Below the pieces are notes generated by a model. It was given only the letters and a program-made list of their open reading frames with translations. It was not told the origin of the DNA and searched no databases. A program made the translations under genes and the position numbers. 51,689 nucleotides of DNA. Source: Castellaniella sp041675725. Its GTDB lineage: Bacteria > Pseudomonadota > Gammaproteobacteria > Burkholderiales > Burkholderiaceae_B. The DNA lies in NCBI RefSeq assembly GCF_041675725.1, contig NZ_JBAYTI010000018.1, positions 1 through 51,689 of the forward strand, in the 5' to 3' direction. Positions 1 to 8,054 of the stretch are shown here, piece after piece (positions within the stretch are counted from its first letter, which is position 1; each line of letters starts with the position of its first letter).

Positions 1-2004
1 CCCCCCGCACTGACCCGGTTATCCGCCGCCCTGGCATCCGCCCTGCTCGCCTGCGGCCCCGCAGTGGCACTGGCCGCAGACGCCACAGACGAGGCACCCG
101 TCACGCAACTGGGCAATATCGTAGTGACTGCCAGCGGCTTCGAGCAAATGGTGGAGGACGCCCCCGCGTCGATCACCGTCATACCCCGGGAAGAACTGGA
201 AAAAAAGGCCTATCGGGACGTCACCGATGCGCTGCGCGACGTGCCGGGCGTGGTGATCACCGGTGGCGGCAGCACCAGCGACATCAGCGTGCGCGGCATG
301 GCGCCCGCCTACACCATGATCCTGATCGACGGCAAGCGCCAGAACACGCGCGAAACCCGTCCAAACTCGGACGGCCCGGGCATCGAGCAGGGCTGGCTGC
401 CGCCCGTCCAGGCGATCGAGCGCATCGAAGTCGTGCGCGGCCCGATGTCGTCGCTGTACGGCTCGGATGCCATGGGCGGCGTGATCAACATCATCACCCG
501 CAAGGTCCCGAAAGAATGGACGGGCAGCCTGCGTACCGAAAGTACGATCCAGAGCCATTCCGAATCGGGCAACATCTACCAGGGCAACGTGTATCTGGCC
601 GGGCCCCTGGTGGACGACCGGCTGGGGCTGCAGTTCTATGGGCAGAAATCGCGGCGTGAAGAAGACAAGTTCCTGTATGGCTTCAACAAACAGGACACGA
701 CGTCGGGGACGGTGAAACTGGCCCTGACGCCCAACAGCGACCATGACATCACGCTCGAGGCTTCGCGCACGCTGCAGGAACGCCTTTCGACGCCAGGCAA
801 AAGTGCCGCAGAATACCTGGCCAACGGCAACCCCGCCAGCGTCTCGCAAACGAAGTACACCCGCAACCGCTACGCCTTGTCGCACGTGGGCCGCTGGGGG
901 CAGGTCACGTCCAACACCTACATCCAACGTGACGACACCGCCAATCCGTCGCGCGACATGTACCTGAAGAACACCGAGTTCAACAGCCAGTGGACCCTAC
1001 CCCTGGGCAACCATACCCTCAGCATCGGCGGCCAGTACCAATACGAGCAACTGGACGATTCGGGCAATCAGTTCAACCCGGCCGTCAGCAACCTGACGCG
1101 CTACCAGTGGGCCCTGTTCGCCGAAGACGAATGGTTCATCACGGACAGCTTCTCGCTGACGACCGGCCTGCGCATGACGCGCGACGAAAACTACGGCACC
1201 CACTGGACGCCGCGCTTGTACGGCGTCTGGCATGCCACCGACAACCTGAGCATCAAGGGTGGCGTCTCCACCGGCTTCCGGGCGCCGAGCCTGCGCCAGG
1301 CAGTGGCCGACTGGGGACAGATCACCGGCGGGGCCGGTGCCGCCATCCCCAGCGTCATCCTGGGCAACCCCGACCTGAAGCCCGAGAAAAGCATCAGCCA
1401 GGAGCTGGGGATCGTCTGGGACAACCGGGAAGGCTGGGTCAGCAGCCTGACGTTCTTCAATACCGATTTCAAGGACAAGATCTCTGAAACCCGCCTCTGC
1501 CCGACGGCGGACAATCCGGGCCCCTGTGAGATCGGCGGCGAAACCTACAATTTCATTAGCAACCGCATCAACGTCGATCGCGCCAACATCCGCGGCATCG
1601 AAGCCACCACCACCTGGAGCGTGCGCGATGACCTGCGCCTGACCGCCAACTACACCTATACCCACTCGAAGCAGCTGAGCGGGCCATTCGAGGGCCAGCC
1701 CCTGAACAAGATGCCCAAGCACATGTTCAACGCCGGGGTCGACTGGGACGCCACCGCACGGCTGGGGGTCTGGTCGCGCCTGAACTACCGCGGCCGCACT
1801 TCCGATTACCTGAGCCGTACGTCCATGGCCGAGGGCACGCCTTCATTTACCTTCGTCGACCTGGGCGTGAACTACAAGCTGAGCAAAAACCTGGAAACGG
1901 GCGTCGCGGTCTACAACCTGTTCGACAAGCGGGTCACCAGCGAAACCTACGAGTCCGTGTATGACGGGCGCCGCTACTGGGCCCACCTGACGGCCAGTTT
2001 CTGA
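1..2004 (+). CDS. TonB-dependent siderophore receptor, 5' end outside window
   Basis: Outer-membrane beta-barrel receptor that imports a ferric siderophore using TonB energy. The frame is open from base 1 and the residues before the GTG at 64 read as the hydrophobic end of a signal peptide (ALASALLACG, then AVALAAD), so the true start lies left of the window. The first 145 or so visible residues form the plug: a TonB-box-like GNIVVTAS, then DVPGVVI, ISVRGM and EVVRGPMSSLYGSDAMGG. The rest is barrel, ending in the aromatic terminus HLTASF. Two cysteines close together (RLC...GPCEIGG) suggest a disulfide-bonded extracellular loop. The plug wording resembles CirA/IrgA/FepA-class catecholate receptors (established family), but the exact ligand is inference. 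The following genes are on the other strand, so its operon partners are upstream. Confidence 0.93.
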   Translation, partial: PPALTRLSAALASALLACGPAVALAADATDEAPVTQLGNIVVTASGFEQMVEDAPASITVIPREELEKKAYRDVTDALRDVPGVVITGGGSTSDISVRGMAPAYTMILIDGKRQNTRETRPNSDGPGIEQGWLPPVQAIERIEVVRGPMSSLYGSDAMGGVINIITRKVPKEWTGSLRTESTIQSHSESGNIYQGNVYLAGPLVDDRLGLQFYGQKSRREEDKFLYGFNKQDTTSGTVKLALTPNSDHDITLEASRTLQERLSTPGKSAAEYLANGNPASVSQTKYTRNRYALSHVGRWGQVTSNTYIQRDDTANPSRDMYLKNTEFNSQWTLPLGNHTLSIGGQYQYEQLDDSGNQFNPAVSNLTRYQWALFAEDEWFITDSFSLTTGLRMTRDENYGTHWTPRLYGVWHATDNLSIKGGVSTGFRAPSLRQAVADWGQITGGAGAAIPSVILGNPDLKPEKSISQELGIVWDNREGWVSSLTFFNTDFKDKISETRLCPTADNPGPCEIGGETYNFISNRINVDRANIRGIEATTTWSVRDDLRLTANYTYTHSKQLSGPFEGQPLNKMPKHMFNAGVDWDATARLGVWSRLNYRGRTSDYLSRTSMAEGTPSFTFVDLGVNYKLSKNLETGVAVYNLFDKRVTSETYESVYDGRRYWAHLTASF

Positions 2005-2035
2005 CCGGGCCGGCGTCGCCGGGTTCGCCAGGCCA

Positions 2036-2203
2036 TCAGCCAAAGAGCTCCATGGCCTTGCGCACGACGGCGAACAGCGTGGCCAGAAACCCCAGCCCCA
2101 GCAGGATGATGCCCGGATTGCGGTCGCGCAGGCCAAAGCCGATGAAGGTGGCGATCACCCCGAGAATGAAGATGATCAGCAGCGTGTTGTTGTGAAAGAA
2201 CAT
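2036..2203 (-). CDS. 55-residue hypothetical membrane protein
   Basis: A short frame runs from ATG at 2203 to TGA at 2036-2038. The product starts MFFHNNTLLIIFILGVIATF and has two hydrophobic stretches (residues 7-24 and 30-46), separated by the charged turn GLRDRNPG, then a basic end VVRKAMELFG. This is the pattern of a two-helix inner-membrane miniprotein with a basic tail. It is convergent with the TonB receptor, whose stop lies 31 bases away. I do not recognise the family. Codon use is normal for the region, no other plausible frame explains the gap, and the hydrophobic pattern is unlikely in a random frame. Confidence 0.6.
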   Translation of the reverse strand: MFFHNNTLLIIFILGVIATFIGFGLRDRNPGIILLGLGFLATLFAVVRKAMELFG

Positions 2204-2301
2204 GGCAGGCGGGTGCGGTCATGGATGATGGGCTTGCGTGTATCGTAGCCGAATGCACGCCGGCCGGCACCCGTTTTTGACCGCGCCTGCCACCGGCGGC
2301 A

Positions 2302-3291
2302 TCAGGGCATGCGGTACGCCGGGCTCAGCATGTCGTTGGTGACGACGCCAAGCGGATCGAACGGCTTGTCCAGCCCCACCAGCGTGTTCACCAGTTCGTA
2401 GTCGCGCTGGACCCGCTCCAGATCGAAGGCGCCCAGGGCGACCGTCGTGGAGGTCTCATCGCGCATCAGCTCCTGGATGCGCGCCCACTGGTTGCGCTGC
2501 GTATCGGCACTCAGCCCGCTGACGTCATCCATCAAAGCCTTCAAGCACGGCTCGAATGCTTCCACGCATTTTGCATAGGCCTTCTGGGTGATGCCGACGA
2601 AGGTCTTGACGGTCTCGGGATGCTGCTGCAGATAACGGGCATTCACCAGAATGGCGTTGCCATAAACGTTGATGCCGATATCGCGCCACGGAAGAAACGC
2701 CAGATCCTCGCCAAACTCCTGCGCCTTCAGATCATGCTCGTTGTAGAAATCGCTGATGATGTCCACGCTGCCCGCTTTCAGCGCGGCCACCTTGGCCTGC
2801 GGGCTGAGGTTGACGAACTTGACCGAGTCGGGCGCAATGCCCACAGCACTGGCAAAGGCGGGCCACATCTGGCGCGAGGCATCGCCCGGCGGGTTGCCGA
2901 TCTTGCGGCTGGGAAAATCCTTTGCATCCCGGATGCCCGACGATTTCAGCCAGTAAAACCCCTGTGGGCTATTGGCATAGATGACCATGACCGCTTTGAG
3001 CGCAGCCCCCTTGCCCATGGCCTGCATGGCCGTGGGGAAATCCGAGATCCCCAGCGGGGCCGCGCCGGCCCCCACCCGCTGCGCGGTGGTGGAAGAGCCG
3101 CGCCCGGCCTCGATCTTCAACTGGATCCCTGCATCCTCATACCAGCCTTGCTGCTTGGCATAATAAATGGGGGCATGGTCCGCGGTGGGCGTCCAGTTCA
3201 GAACGAAATCGACCTGCTCGGCGCTGTGGGCCGCCAGGGGTGTCGAGGCGGCCGCCAGGGCCAGCCACAGGGCAACGAAAGGTGCTTTCAC
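2302..3291 (-). CDS. NMT1/SsuA-type ABC transporter substrate-binding protein
   Basis: Periplasmic binding protein for the ABC importer encoded at 4216-5019 and 8051-8866. A longer frame opens at 3375, but the GTG at 3291 is preferred. It has GGAGA seven bases upstream, begins a clean signal peptide (VKAPFVALWLALAAAS, cleavage near AAHSA-EQ), and lies downstream of a good promoter whose -10 is at 3359-3364. The mature part has the family pattern: VDFVLNWTPTADHAPIYYAKQQGW near its start, GVGAAPLGISD-like and AALKAGSVDIISDF in the middle. NMT1/THI5-like proteins bind pyrimidines, sulfonates, taurine and similar molecules, so the ligand cannot be read from sequence. Product is 329 residues. It is transcribed divergently from the TetR gene. 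Confidence 0.85.
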   Translation of the reverse strand: MKAPFVALWLALAAASTPLAAHSAEQVDFVLNWTPTADHAPIYYAKQQGWYEDAGIQLKIEAGRGSSTTAQRVGAGAAPLGISDFPTAMQAMGKGAALKAVMVIYANSPQGFYWLKSSGIRDAKDFPSRKIGNPPGDASRQMWPAFASAVGIAPDSVKFVNLSPQAKVAALKAGSVDIISDFYNEHDLKAQEFGEDLAFLPWRDIGINVYGNAILVNARYLQQHPETVKTFVGITQKAYAKCVEAFEPCLKALMDDVSGLSADTQRNQWARIQELMRDETSTTVALGAFDLERVQRDYELVNTLVGLDKPFDPLGVVTNDMLSPAYRMP

Positions 3292-3358
3292 TTTGATGTC
3301 TCCATGGGTGTGGATGCATGCCCTCACGATCGCCAAGGTCATGGCGCCGGCATCATCC

Positions 3359-3398
3359 ATTACAATAAAGCGCACTCATATTACCAACCGTTTGGTTG
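3359..3398 (-). promoter_or_regulatory. Promoter of the binding-protein gene with TetR-type operator
   Basis: On the minus strand, -35 TTGGTA (3382-3387) and -10 TGTAAT (3359-3364) are separated by exactly 17 bases and point at the GTG at 3291. Overlapping the -35 is an inverted repeat, CAACC-GTTT-GGTTG (3385-3398), between this gene and the divergent tetR gene at 3406. A related dyad sits on the -35 of the second transporter promoter (4141-4182). Binding by the adjacent TetR protein is inference from position and similarity. Confidence 0.6.
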
Positions 3399-3405
3399 AG
3401 AAACA

Positions 3406-4095
3406 ATGGAAAAGTACTCGGAAGCCCCCCCCGCCGCCCAAACCCCGTCCATGGCCAAGCCCGCCAGGCGCCGGCCGGACGCGGGTGGACGGGCCTCCAA
3501 TGCGCGCCAGGCGCTGATCGAATCGGCCATCAACAATTTTGCCGCCAAGGGCTTCGCCGGCGCGCGCGTCGACGAAATCAGCACCGAAGCCGGCGTGAAC
3601 AAGCAGCTGGTCTATCACTATTTTTCCAGCAAGCAGGGGCTCTACCAGGCGGCGCTGGAGCACGTCTACTCGGAAATCCGCGCAAAGGAAAAAACGCTGT
3701 CGCTCGAAGCCTTGGACCCCCGCACGGCCATGGAGCAGCTGGTCGGGTTCTCGTTCGACTACCTGCAGGATCACCCCGAATTCATTGCCCTGCTCGAAGA
3801 CGAAAACCGCAACCAGGGCCGCTACATCCTCGAGTCCGCCGAGCTCCGGTCCATGCATTCGCCGTTCATAGAGATGCTGCAGGAAACCCTGGATCGCGGG
3901 GTGCGCGGCGGCCTGTTCCCCCCCGGCTACGACGCCATCCACCTGTACATCTCGATCGCGGGCATTTCCTACTTCTTCTTCTCCAACAACCACACTTTGT
4001 CGGCCATCTTCGGCACGCCATTGGGCACGCCCCAGGCGTACGCCGCGCGCCGCGCCCACGTGATCGCGTTCGTGATGAACGCCCTGCGGCCCTGA
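3406..4095 (+). CDS. TetR/AcrR-family transcriptional repressor
   Basis: Product of 229 residues. A basic, proline-rich tail of about 30 residues precedes a textbook TetR N-terminal domain: ARQALIESAINNFAAKGF, then the helix-turn-helix ARVDEISTEAGVNKQLVYHYFSSKQGLY (roughly residues 52-80). The C-terminal ligand/dimer domain (about 100-225) is of the RutR/NicS-like type by general look. It sits between the divergent binding-protein gene and the permease operon; both of those promoters carry AACC-rich dyads, so it probably represses them and is released by the transported molecule or a product. The ATG at 3406 is the first in frame. An alternative start further in is possible but would shorten only the basic tail. 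Confidence 0.9.
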   Translation: MEKYSEAPPAAQTPSMAKPARRRPDAGGRASNARQALIESAINNFAAKGFAGARVDEISTEAGVNKQLVYHYFSSKQGLYQAALEHVYSEIRAKEKTLSLEALDPRTAMEQLVGFSFDYLQDHPEFIALLEDENRNQGRYILESAELRSMHSPFIEMLQETLDRGVRGGLFPPGYDAIHLYISIAGISYFFFSNNHTLSAIFGTPLGTPQAYAARRAHVIAFVMNALRP

Positions 4096-4111
4096 TCTGG
4101 CCACAGGGGGA

Positions 4112-4127
4112 CCAGGGATAACCCTGG
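4112..4127 (+). terminator. Possible terminator of the tetR gene
   Basis: A perfect stem CCAGGG / CCCTGG with a four-base ATAA loop lies 16 bases past the tetR stop. Only a weak T/A stretch (ATTTA) follows, so it could instead be a simple mRNA-end hairpin. Confidence 0.35.
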
Positions 4128-4140
4128 ATTTACCGTCGTT

Positions 4141-4182
4141 ATCAACCAACCAGTTGATTTATGCCGGATAGGGTCCTATGAT
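4141..4182 (+). promoter_or_regulatory. Promoter of the ABC/SDR/GNAT/DapA operon with operator
   Basis: -35 TTGATT (4154-4159) and -10 TATGAT (4177-4182) have a 17-base spacer and lead to the permease ATG at 4216. An inverted repeat, ATCAAC-CAACCA-GTTGAT (4141-4158), overlaps the -35 box. It shares the ACCAACC core with the site at 3383-3398, so one TetR repressor could close both promoters. Confidence 0.6.
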
Positions 4183-4215
4183 GGGCCAGCATTCATCGAC
4201 CTCGACGCTCTCGCC

Positions 4216-5019
4216 ATGACCCAAACCATCGTCGCCACCTCCGAGCCCGCGATCGGCACCGACACACCTGCCTGGGGGCGCTGGGGCACCACCGTGGGCA
4301 TCCACCTGATGCTGTTGGTCATCTGGGAAGCCGCGGTGCGCTGGTTCGACATTCCCAGCTTCCTGCTGCCCGCACCCACGGCGATCCTGGCCACGCTGGG
4401 CAACGCCAACTACAGCTGGTTCGACAACACGCTGGTCACGGCCGTCGAAATCTTTGGCGGCTACGCGCTGGGCGTCGTCCTGGGCATCCTGTGCGCGCTG
4501 CTGTTCGTCACCAGCCGCTGGCTGATGTTGCTCGCCTTTCCGCTGCTCATCACCCTGAATATGATTCCCAAGGTGGCGCTGGGCCCACTGATCATCGTCT
4601 GGTTCAGCTACGGCATCGGGCCCAACATCCTGATCACGTTCAGCCTGTGCTTCTTTCCCATCCTGCTCACCACGATCCGCGGCCTGAACGAAACCGAGCC
4701 CGAGCTGCTGGATCTCGTACGCGCCCTGAAAGGCTCGCGCTGGCAGCTCTTCCGGTACATCCAGCTGCCCGGCTCCCTGCCCTATCTGTTTTCCGGCATG
4801 AAGGTCGCCACCATCCTGGCCGTGGCCGGTGCCGTGGTCGGCGAATTCATCGCCTCCGACCAGGGTCTGGGCTACCTGATGATCCAGGTCCAGTCCTCGC
4901 TGGACATCGCTGCCGTTTTCATGGCCGTACTGCTCATTACCGGCATCGGGGTACTGCTGTACATGCTGGCCCTGTTGCTGGAACACCTCTTCATCACTCA
5001 GGATGCACGGATTCAATGA
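4216..5019 (+). CDS. ABC transporter permease, SsuC/TauC/ThiX type
   Basis: Inner-membrane permease of 267 residues for the importer whose binding protein is at 2302-3291 and ATPase at 8051-8866. After a short cytosolic start there are six likely membrane helices; the coupling loop includes TTIRGLNETEPELLDLVRALKGSRWQLFRYIQLPGSLPY, here cited as the EAA-like motif around residues 155-195 (L-P-G-S-L-P at its end). The nitrate/sulfonate/taurine permease family is clear. First gene of a five-gene operon: its TGA overlaps the next ATG at 5016 (ATGA). The promoter at 4154-4182 is directly upstream. Confidence 0.88.
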   Translation: MTQTIVATSEPAIGTDTPAWGRWGTTVGIHLMLLVIWEAAVRWFDIPSFLLPAPTAILATLGNANYSWFDNTLVTAVEIFGGYALGVVLGILCALLFVTSRWLMLLAFPLLITLNMIPKVALGPLIIVWFSYGIGPNILITFSLCFFPILLTTIRGLNETEPELLDLVRALKGSRWQLFRYIQLPGSLPYLFSGMKVATILAVAGAVVGEFIASDQGLGYLMIQVQSSLDIAAVFMAVLLITGIGVLLYMLALLLEHLFITQDARIQ

Positions 5020-6089
5020 CCACGCCTCATGTCCCGCCGTATGACGGCCCCTTTCTGGAAGATCTCGACCTGCCCGACCGGTTTGCCACCGAGGCGGCCC
5101 TGGACGCCTACCTGAGCACGCCATCACGCGCGCTGGTGCACGACCTGGACACCACCGATGGCGATCTCATGATCCTCGGGGCAGGCGGCAAGATGGGCCC
5201 CACGCTGGCCCGGCTGGCGCGCAACGCCCTGGCGCCCGGCCGCAAGGTCATCGCCGTGGCACGCTTCAGCGACCCGGCACTCCAGGACGACCTGGCGCGC
5301 CACGGCATCGACACCATCGTATGCGACCTGCTGGATCGTGAAGCCCTGGCCCGCCTGCCGCAGACCCCGAACATCGTCTTCATGGCGGGCCACAAGTTCG
5401 GCGCGCAACAGGAAAGCGCACTGACCTGGGCAATGAACAGCTACGTCCCGGCCCTGGTGGGCGAAACATTCCACCAATCGCGCATCGTGGCATTTTCCAC
5501 CGCCTGCGTCTACCCGTTCGTGCCAGTCAACGGCCAGGGCGCCACCGAAGACAGCCCGCTGTCGCCGCCGGGCGAATATGCGAATTCATGCGTGGGCCGC
5601 GAACGGCTGCTGGCGTATTTTTCACGGCGCCACCAGTCGCCGGGGCGCCTCTTTCGCCTCAGCTACGCCATCGATCTGCGCTACGGCGTCCTGGCCGACG
5701 TCGCCATGAAAGTCTGGGCCGGCCAGCCGGTGGATGTCACCATGGGCCACGTCAACGTCATCTGGCAGGGCGATGCCAATGCCCAGGCACTGCGCTGCCT
5801 GGCCAAAGTCACGACCCCCACGTCACCCCTGAACGTGAGCGGCCCGGAAACCCTCTCCATCCGCTACCTGGCCGAAGAATTCGCGCGCCGCTTCGACAAG
5901 CCGGCCCACCTGACCGGCGCCGAAGCGCCTACAGCCTGGCTGGTGAACACGGGCGAGGCCGAAAAACTGTTCGGTTACCCGCGCATTCCCGTCTCCCGGC
6001 TGCTGGACTGGACGACCGACTGGATCCGCCGCGAACAGCGGCTCTACGGCAAGCCCACTAAATTCGAGTCGCGCGATGGGCAATACTGA
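5016..6089 (+). CDS. Atypical extended SDR, NAD-dependent epimerase/dehydratase-like
   Basis: Product of 357 residues, starting at the ATGA overlap with the permease. A 50-residue lead precedes a Rossmann start LMILGAGGKMGPTLARLA (GAGGKMG at residues 55-61, a variant of GxxGxxG). The active-site serine/threonine region FSTACVYPF (160-168) is kept. At the place of YxxxK the protein reads YANSC (188-192), so the catalytic lysine of epimerases is a cysteine. The C-terminal half has substrate-domain features (NVSGPETLSIRYLAEEFARRF, WTTDWIRREQRL). The Rossmann fold is secure. Whether it is a working epimerase, dehydratase or reductase is open, and its substrate is probably the molecule imported by the flanking transporter (inference). 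Confidence 0.8.
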   Translation: MTTPHVPPYDGPFLEDLDLPDRFATEAALDAYLSTPSRALVHDLDTTDGDLMILGAGGKMGPTLARLARNALAPGRKVIAVARFSDPALQDDLARHGIDTIVCDLLDREALARLPQTPNIVFMAGHKFGAQQESALTWAMNSYVPALVGETFHQSRIVAFSTACVYPFVPVNGQGATEDSPLSPPGEYANSCVGRERLLAYFSRRHQSPGRLFRLSYAIDLRYGVLADVAMKVWAGQPVDVTMGHVNVIWQGDANAQALRCLAKVTTPTSPLNVSGPETLSIRYLAEEFARRFDKPAHLTGAEAPTAWLVNTGEAEKLFGYPRIPVSRLLDWTTDWIRREQRLYGKPTKFESRDGQY

Positions 6090-6972
6090 ACCGAGCCCGC
6101 TCACCACGCACGGAGTCGCATGGCCCCGGCCTGACTGGCTCGATGAGCTGGCCCCCGCCGATCTCCAGGGCCTGAACCAGCTGGTGGCCGCCAGCCACTG
6201 GAACCAGACTGCCGATGACTGGCGCCTGTTCATGGCATTCGGCCGCATTGCGGTCATCCGCGACGTCGCGGGTCAGGTGATCGCCAGCGGGGCGGTCCTG
6301 CCCATGGAAACCGGCGTACGCGCCGCCATGCCGGCCTGGATCAGCATGATTCTCGTGCATCCGAACCATCGCGACAGGGGCCTGGGCTCGGCCGTGTTCC
6401 GGCACTGCCTGGATCACGCCCTGGACCAGGGCTACATCCCCATGCTGGATGCCACCCCACAGGGTGCTGCGCTGTACCAGCGCCATGGTTTTCGGCCCTT
6501 GTGGCCACTGTCGCGCTGGGAGCGCGCCGGGCAGACGCCCGGCATCGCACAACCCGCGTCAGCCCTACAGCCAGAGCAGGACGGCCTGGCGCTCGAGTCG
6601 CTCGAGCGCGCGGCGCTGGGGCTGTCCCGCCGGCACGTCCTGCAGCATCTGCTGGATCGGCCCGGCTCACATTGCATCCAACAGGCCCATGGGTTCGCCA
6701 TCGTACGCAGCGGGCGCCTGGCCATGCATGCCGGCCCCATCGTATCGATGGCGCCCGAGCAGGATTCGGCCTTGCTCGCCCAGGTCATCGACACGCCCTT
6801 TCGCCTCTTCATCGACGTACCCGATTGCCAGTCGGTACTGCAGCAACAGCTGCGCCAAGCCGGCTTCTCCCGCCAGCGGGGATTCATCCGCATGGCGGGG
6901 CCTTCTCCCACCCCCTGGCCCAAGGCGGCCGCGCCCGCCCTGCTGGCCATCGCAGGCCCCGAATACGGCTGA
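6076..6972 (+). CDS. GNAT-family N-acetyltransferase with C-terminal extension
   Basis: Product of 298 residues overlapping the end of the SDR gene by 14 bases, which implies translational coupling. The acetyl-CoA site is seen as SMILVHPNHRDRGLGSAVFRH (around residues 90-110, with RDRGLG as motif A), followed by the TPQGAALYQRHGF motif typical of GNAT C-termini. About 140 further residues (155-298) form a second domain like that of YitH-type two-domain GNAT proteins. It would transfer an acetyl or acyl group to an amine. Its place between an SDR and an aldolase suggests that it acts on, or protects the cell from, an amino-bearing intermediate, but the substrate is unknown. Confidence 0.78.
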   Translation: MGNTEPSPLTTHGVAWPRPDWLDELAPADLQGLNQLVAASHWNQTADDWRLFMAFGRIAVIRDVAGQVIASGAVLPMETGVRAAMPAWISMILVHPNHRDRGLGSAVFRHCLDHALDQGYIPMLDATPQGAALYQRHGFRPLWPLSRWERAGQTPGIAQPASALQPEQDGLALESLERAALGLSRRHVLQHLLDRPGSHCIQQAHGFAIVRSGRLAMHAGPIVSMAPEQDSALLAQVIDTPFRLFIDVPDCQSVLQQQLRQAGFSRQRGFIRMAGPSPTPWPKAAAPALLAIAGPEYG

Positions 6973-6989
6973 TTCCCCCACGAGACACC

Positions 6990-8054
6990 ATGCCACTGCA
7001 CCGAAACGATCTTGCGCCCGAATTGCTGTCCATCCTGGCGAACGGCGCCGTCATTCCCGCTCAACCGCTGGCCCTGGATGCCCAGCGGCGCTTCGACCGG
7101 CGGCGCCAGCGCGCCCTGACCCGCTACTACATCGATGCCGGGGTCGGCGGCCTGGCGGTCGGGGTCCATACCACCCAATTCGCGATCCGCGAGCACGGGC
7201 TGTATGAAACCGTGCTCGAGCGCGCGGTCACGGACAGCCGCGCATGGACCCACCGGCCCCTGGTGATGATCGCCGGCGTGTGCGGGCCGACCCCCCAGGC
7301 CCTGCAGGAGGCGCGCACGGCCGTGCAGTTGGGCTACCACGCCGGGTTGCTCAGCCTGGCGGCGCTGGCTGATCGATCGGAAGACGAGCTGCTGGCACAT
7401 TGCGCGGCCGTGGCCGAGGAAATCCCGCTGGTAGGCTTCTACCTGCAGAGCCTGATCGGCGGCCCGGTGCTGTCCAGCGATTTCTGGCGGCGTTTCGCCC
7501 TGCTGCCCAATGCGCTGGCCATCAAAATGGCGCCTTTCAACCGCTATCGCACCCTCGATGTGATGCGCGGCGTCGTGGCCGCCCGTGCAGAAGACCACGT
7601 CTACCTGTATACGGGCAACGACGACCACATCGTGCTGGATCTGGCCCTGCCCTTCGCCTTCCCGCGCGATGGCCGGATGGTGACGGTCCGAGTCCGCGGC
7701 GGGCTGCTGGGGCATTGGTCCGTCTGGACGTCCAAAGCGGTCGAAACCCTGCAGCGCATCCAGGCCGAAGTATCCGCCGGGGGCGCCCTGTCGGCCGACC
7801 TGCTGGCGCTCGACTCGCGCATCACAGACTGCAACGGCGCTTTTTTCGACGTGCGCAACCATTTCGCCGGCTGCATCGCCGGCTGCCACGAAGTCTTGCG
7901 GCGCCAGGGGCTTCTGGAAGGCATCTGGTGCCTGGATCCGCACGAAACCCTGGGGCCCGGGCAGGCGCAAGAGATCGACCGGGTATATGCCGAGCACACA
8001 GACCTGGCCGACGACGCATTCGTCGCCCAGAACCTCGAACGGTGGCTGTCATGA
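6990..8054 (+). CDS. DapA-type (dihydrodipicolinate synthase/NAL superfamily) aldolase
   Basis: Product of 354 residues, longer than the usual 290-310 of DapA. TIM-barrel class I aldolase/lyase. The Schiff-base lysine is visible in LAIKMAPFNRYRT (K179) and the partner tyrosine in LVGFYLQSLIGG (Y151), so the core chemistry seems intact. The GGLAVGVHTTQF segment replaces the usual G-T-T-G-E carboxylate-binding motif, so the substrate is not pyruvate plus aspartate semialdehyde. The ATG at 6990 follows the GNAT stop by 17 bases; the TGA overlaps the ATPase ATG (ATGA at 8051-8054). It probably cleaves or condenses the imported compound or an SDR product (inference from operon). Confidence 0.82.
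   Translation: MPLHRNDLAPELLSILANGAVIPAQPLALDAQRRFDRRRQRALTRYYIDAGVGGLAVGVHTTQFAIREHGLYETVLERAVTDSRAWTHRPLVMIAGVCGPTPQALQEARTAVQLGYHAGLLSLAALADRSEDELLAHCAAVAEEIPLVGFYLQSLIGGPVLSSDFWRRFALLPNALAIKMAPFNRYRTLDVMRGVVAARAEDHVYLYTGNDDHIVLDLALPFAFPRDGRMVTVRVRGGLLGHWSVWTSKAVETLQRIQAEVSAGGALSADLLALDSRITDCNGAFFDVRNHFAGCIAGCHEVLRRQGLLEGIWCLDPHETLGPGQAQEIDRVYAEHTDLADDAFVAQNLERWLS

Noticed and set aside
3292..3375. Longer N-terminus of the NMT1-type binding protein from 3375
   Set aside because: It would start upstream of the promoter -10 and spoil the signal peptide; the GTG at 3291 with GGAGA fits better.
4159..5127. Long open frame opposite the permease and SDR genes
   Set aside because: Gln/Asp/His-rich low-complexity translation typical of the antisense of GC-rich genes.
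6432..7997. 521-codon open frame on the minus strand
   Set aside because: Antisense shadow of the GNAT and DapA-type genes; no recognisable motif.
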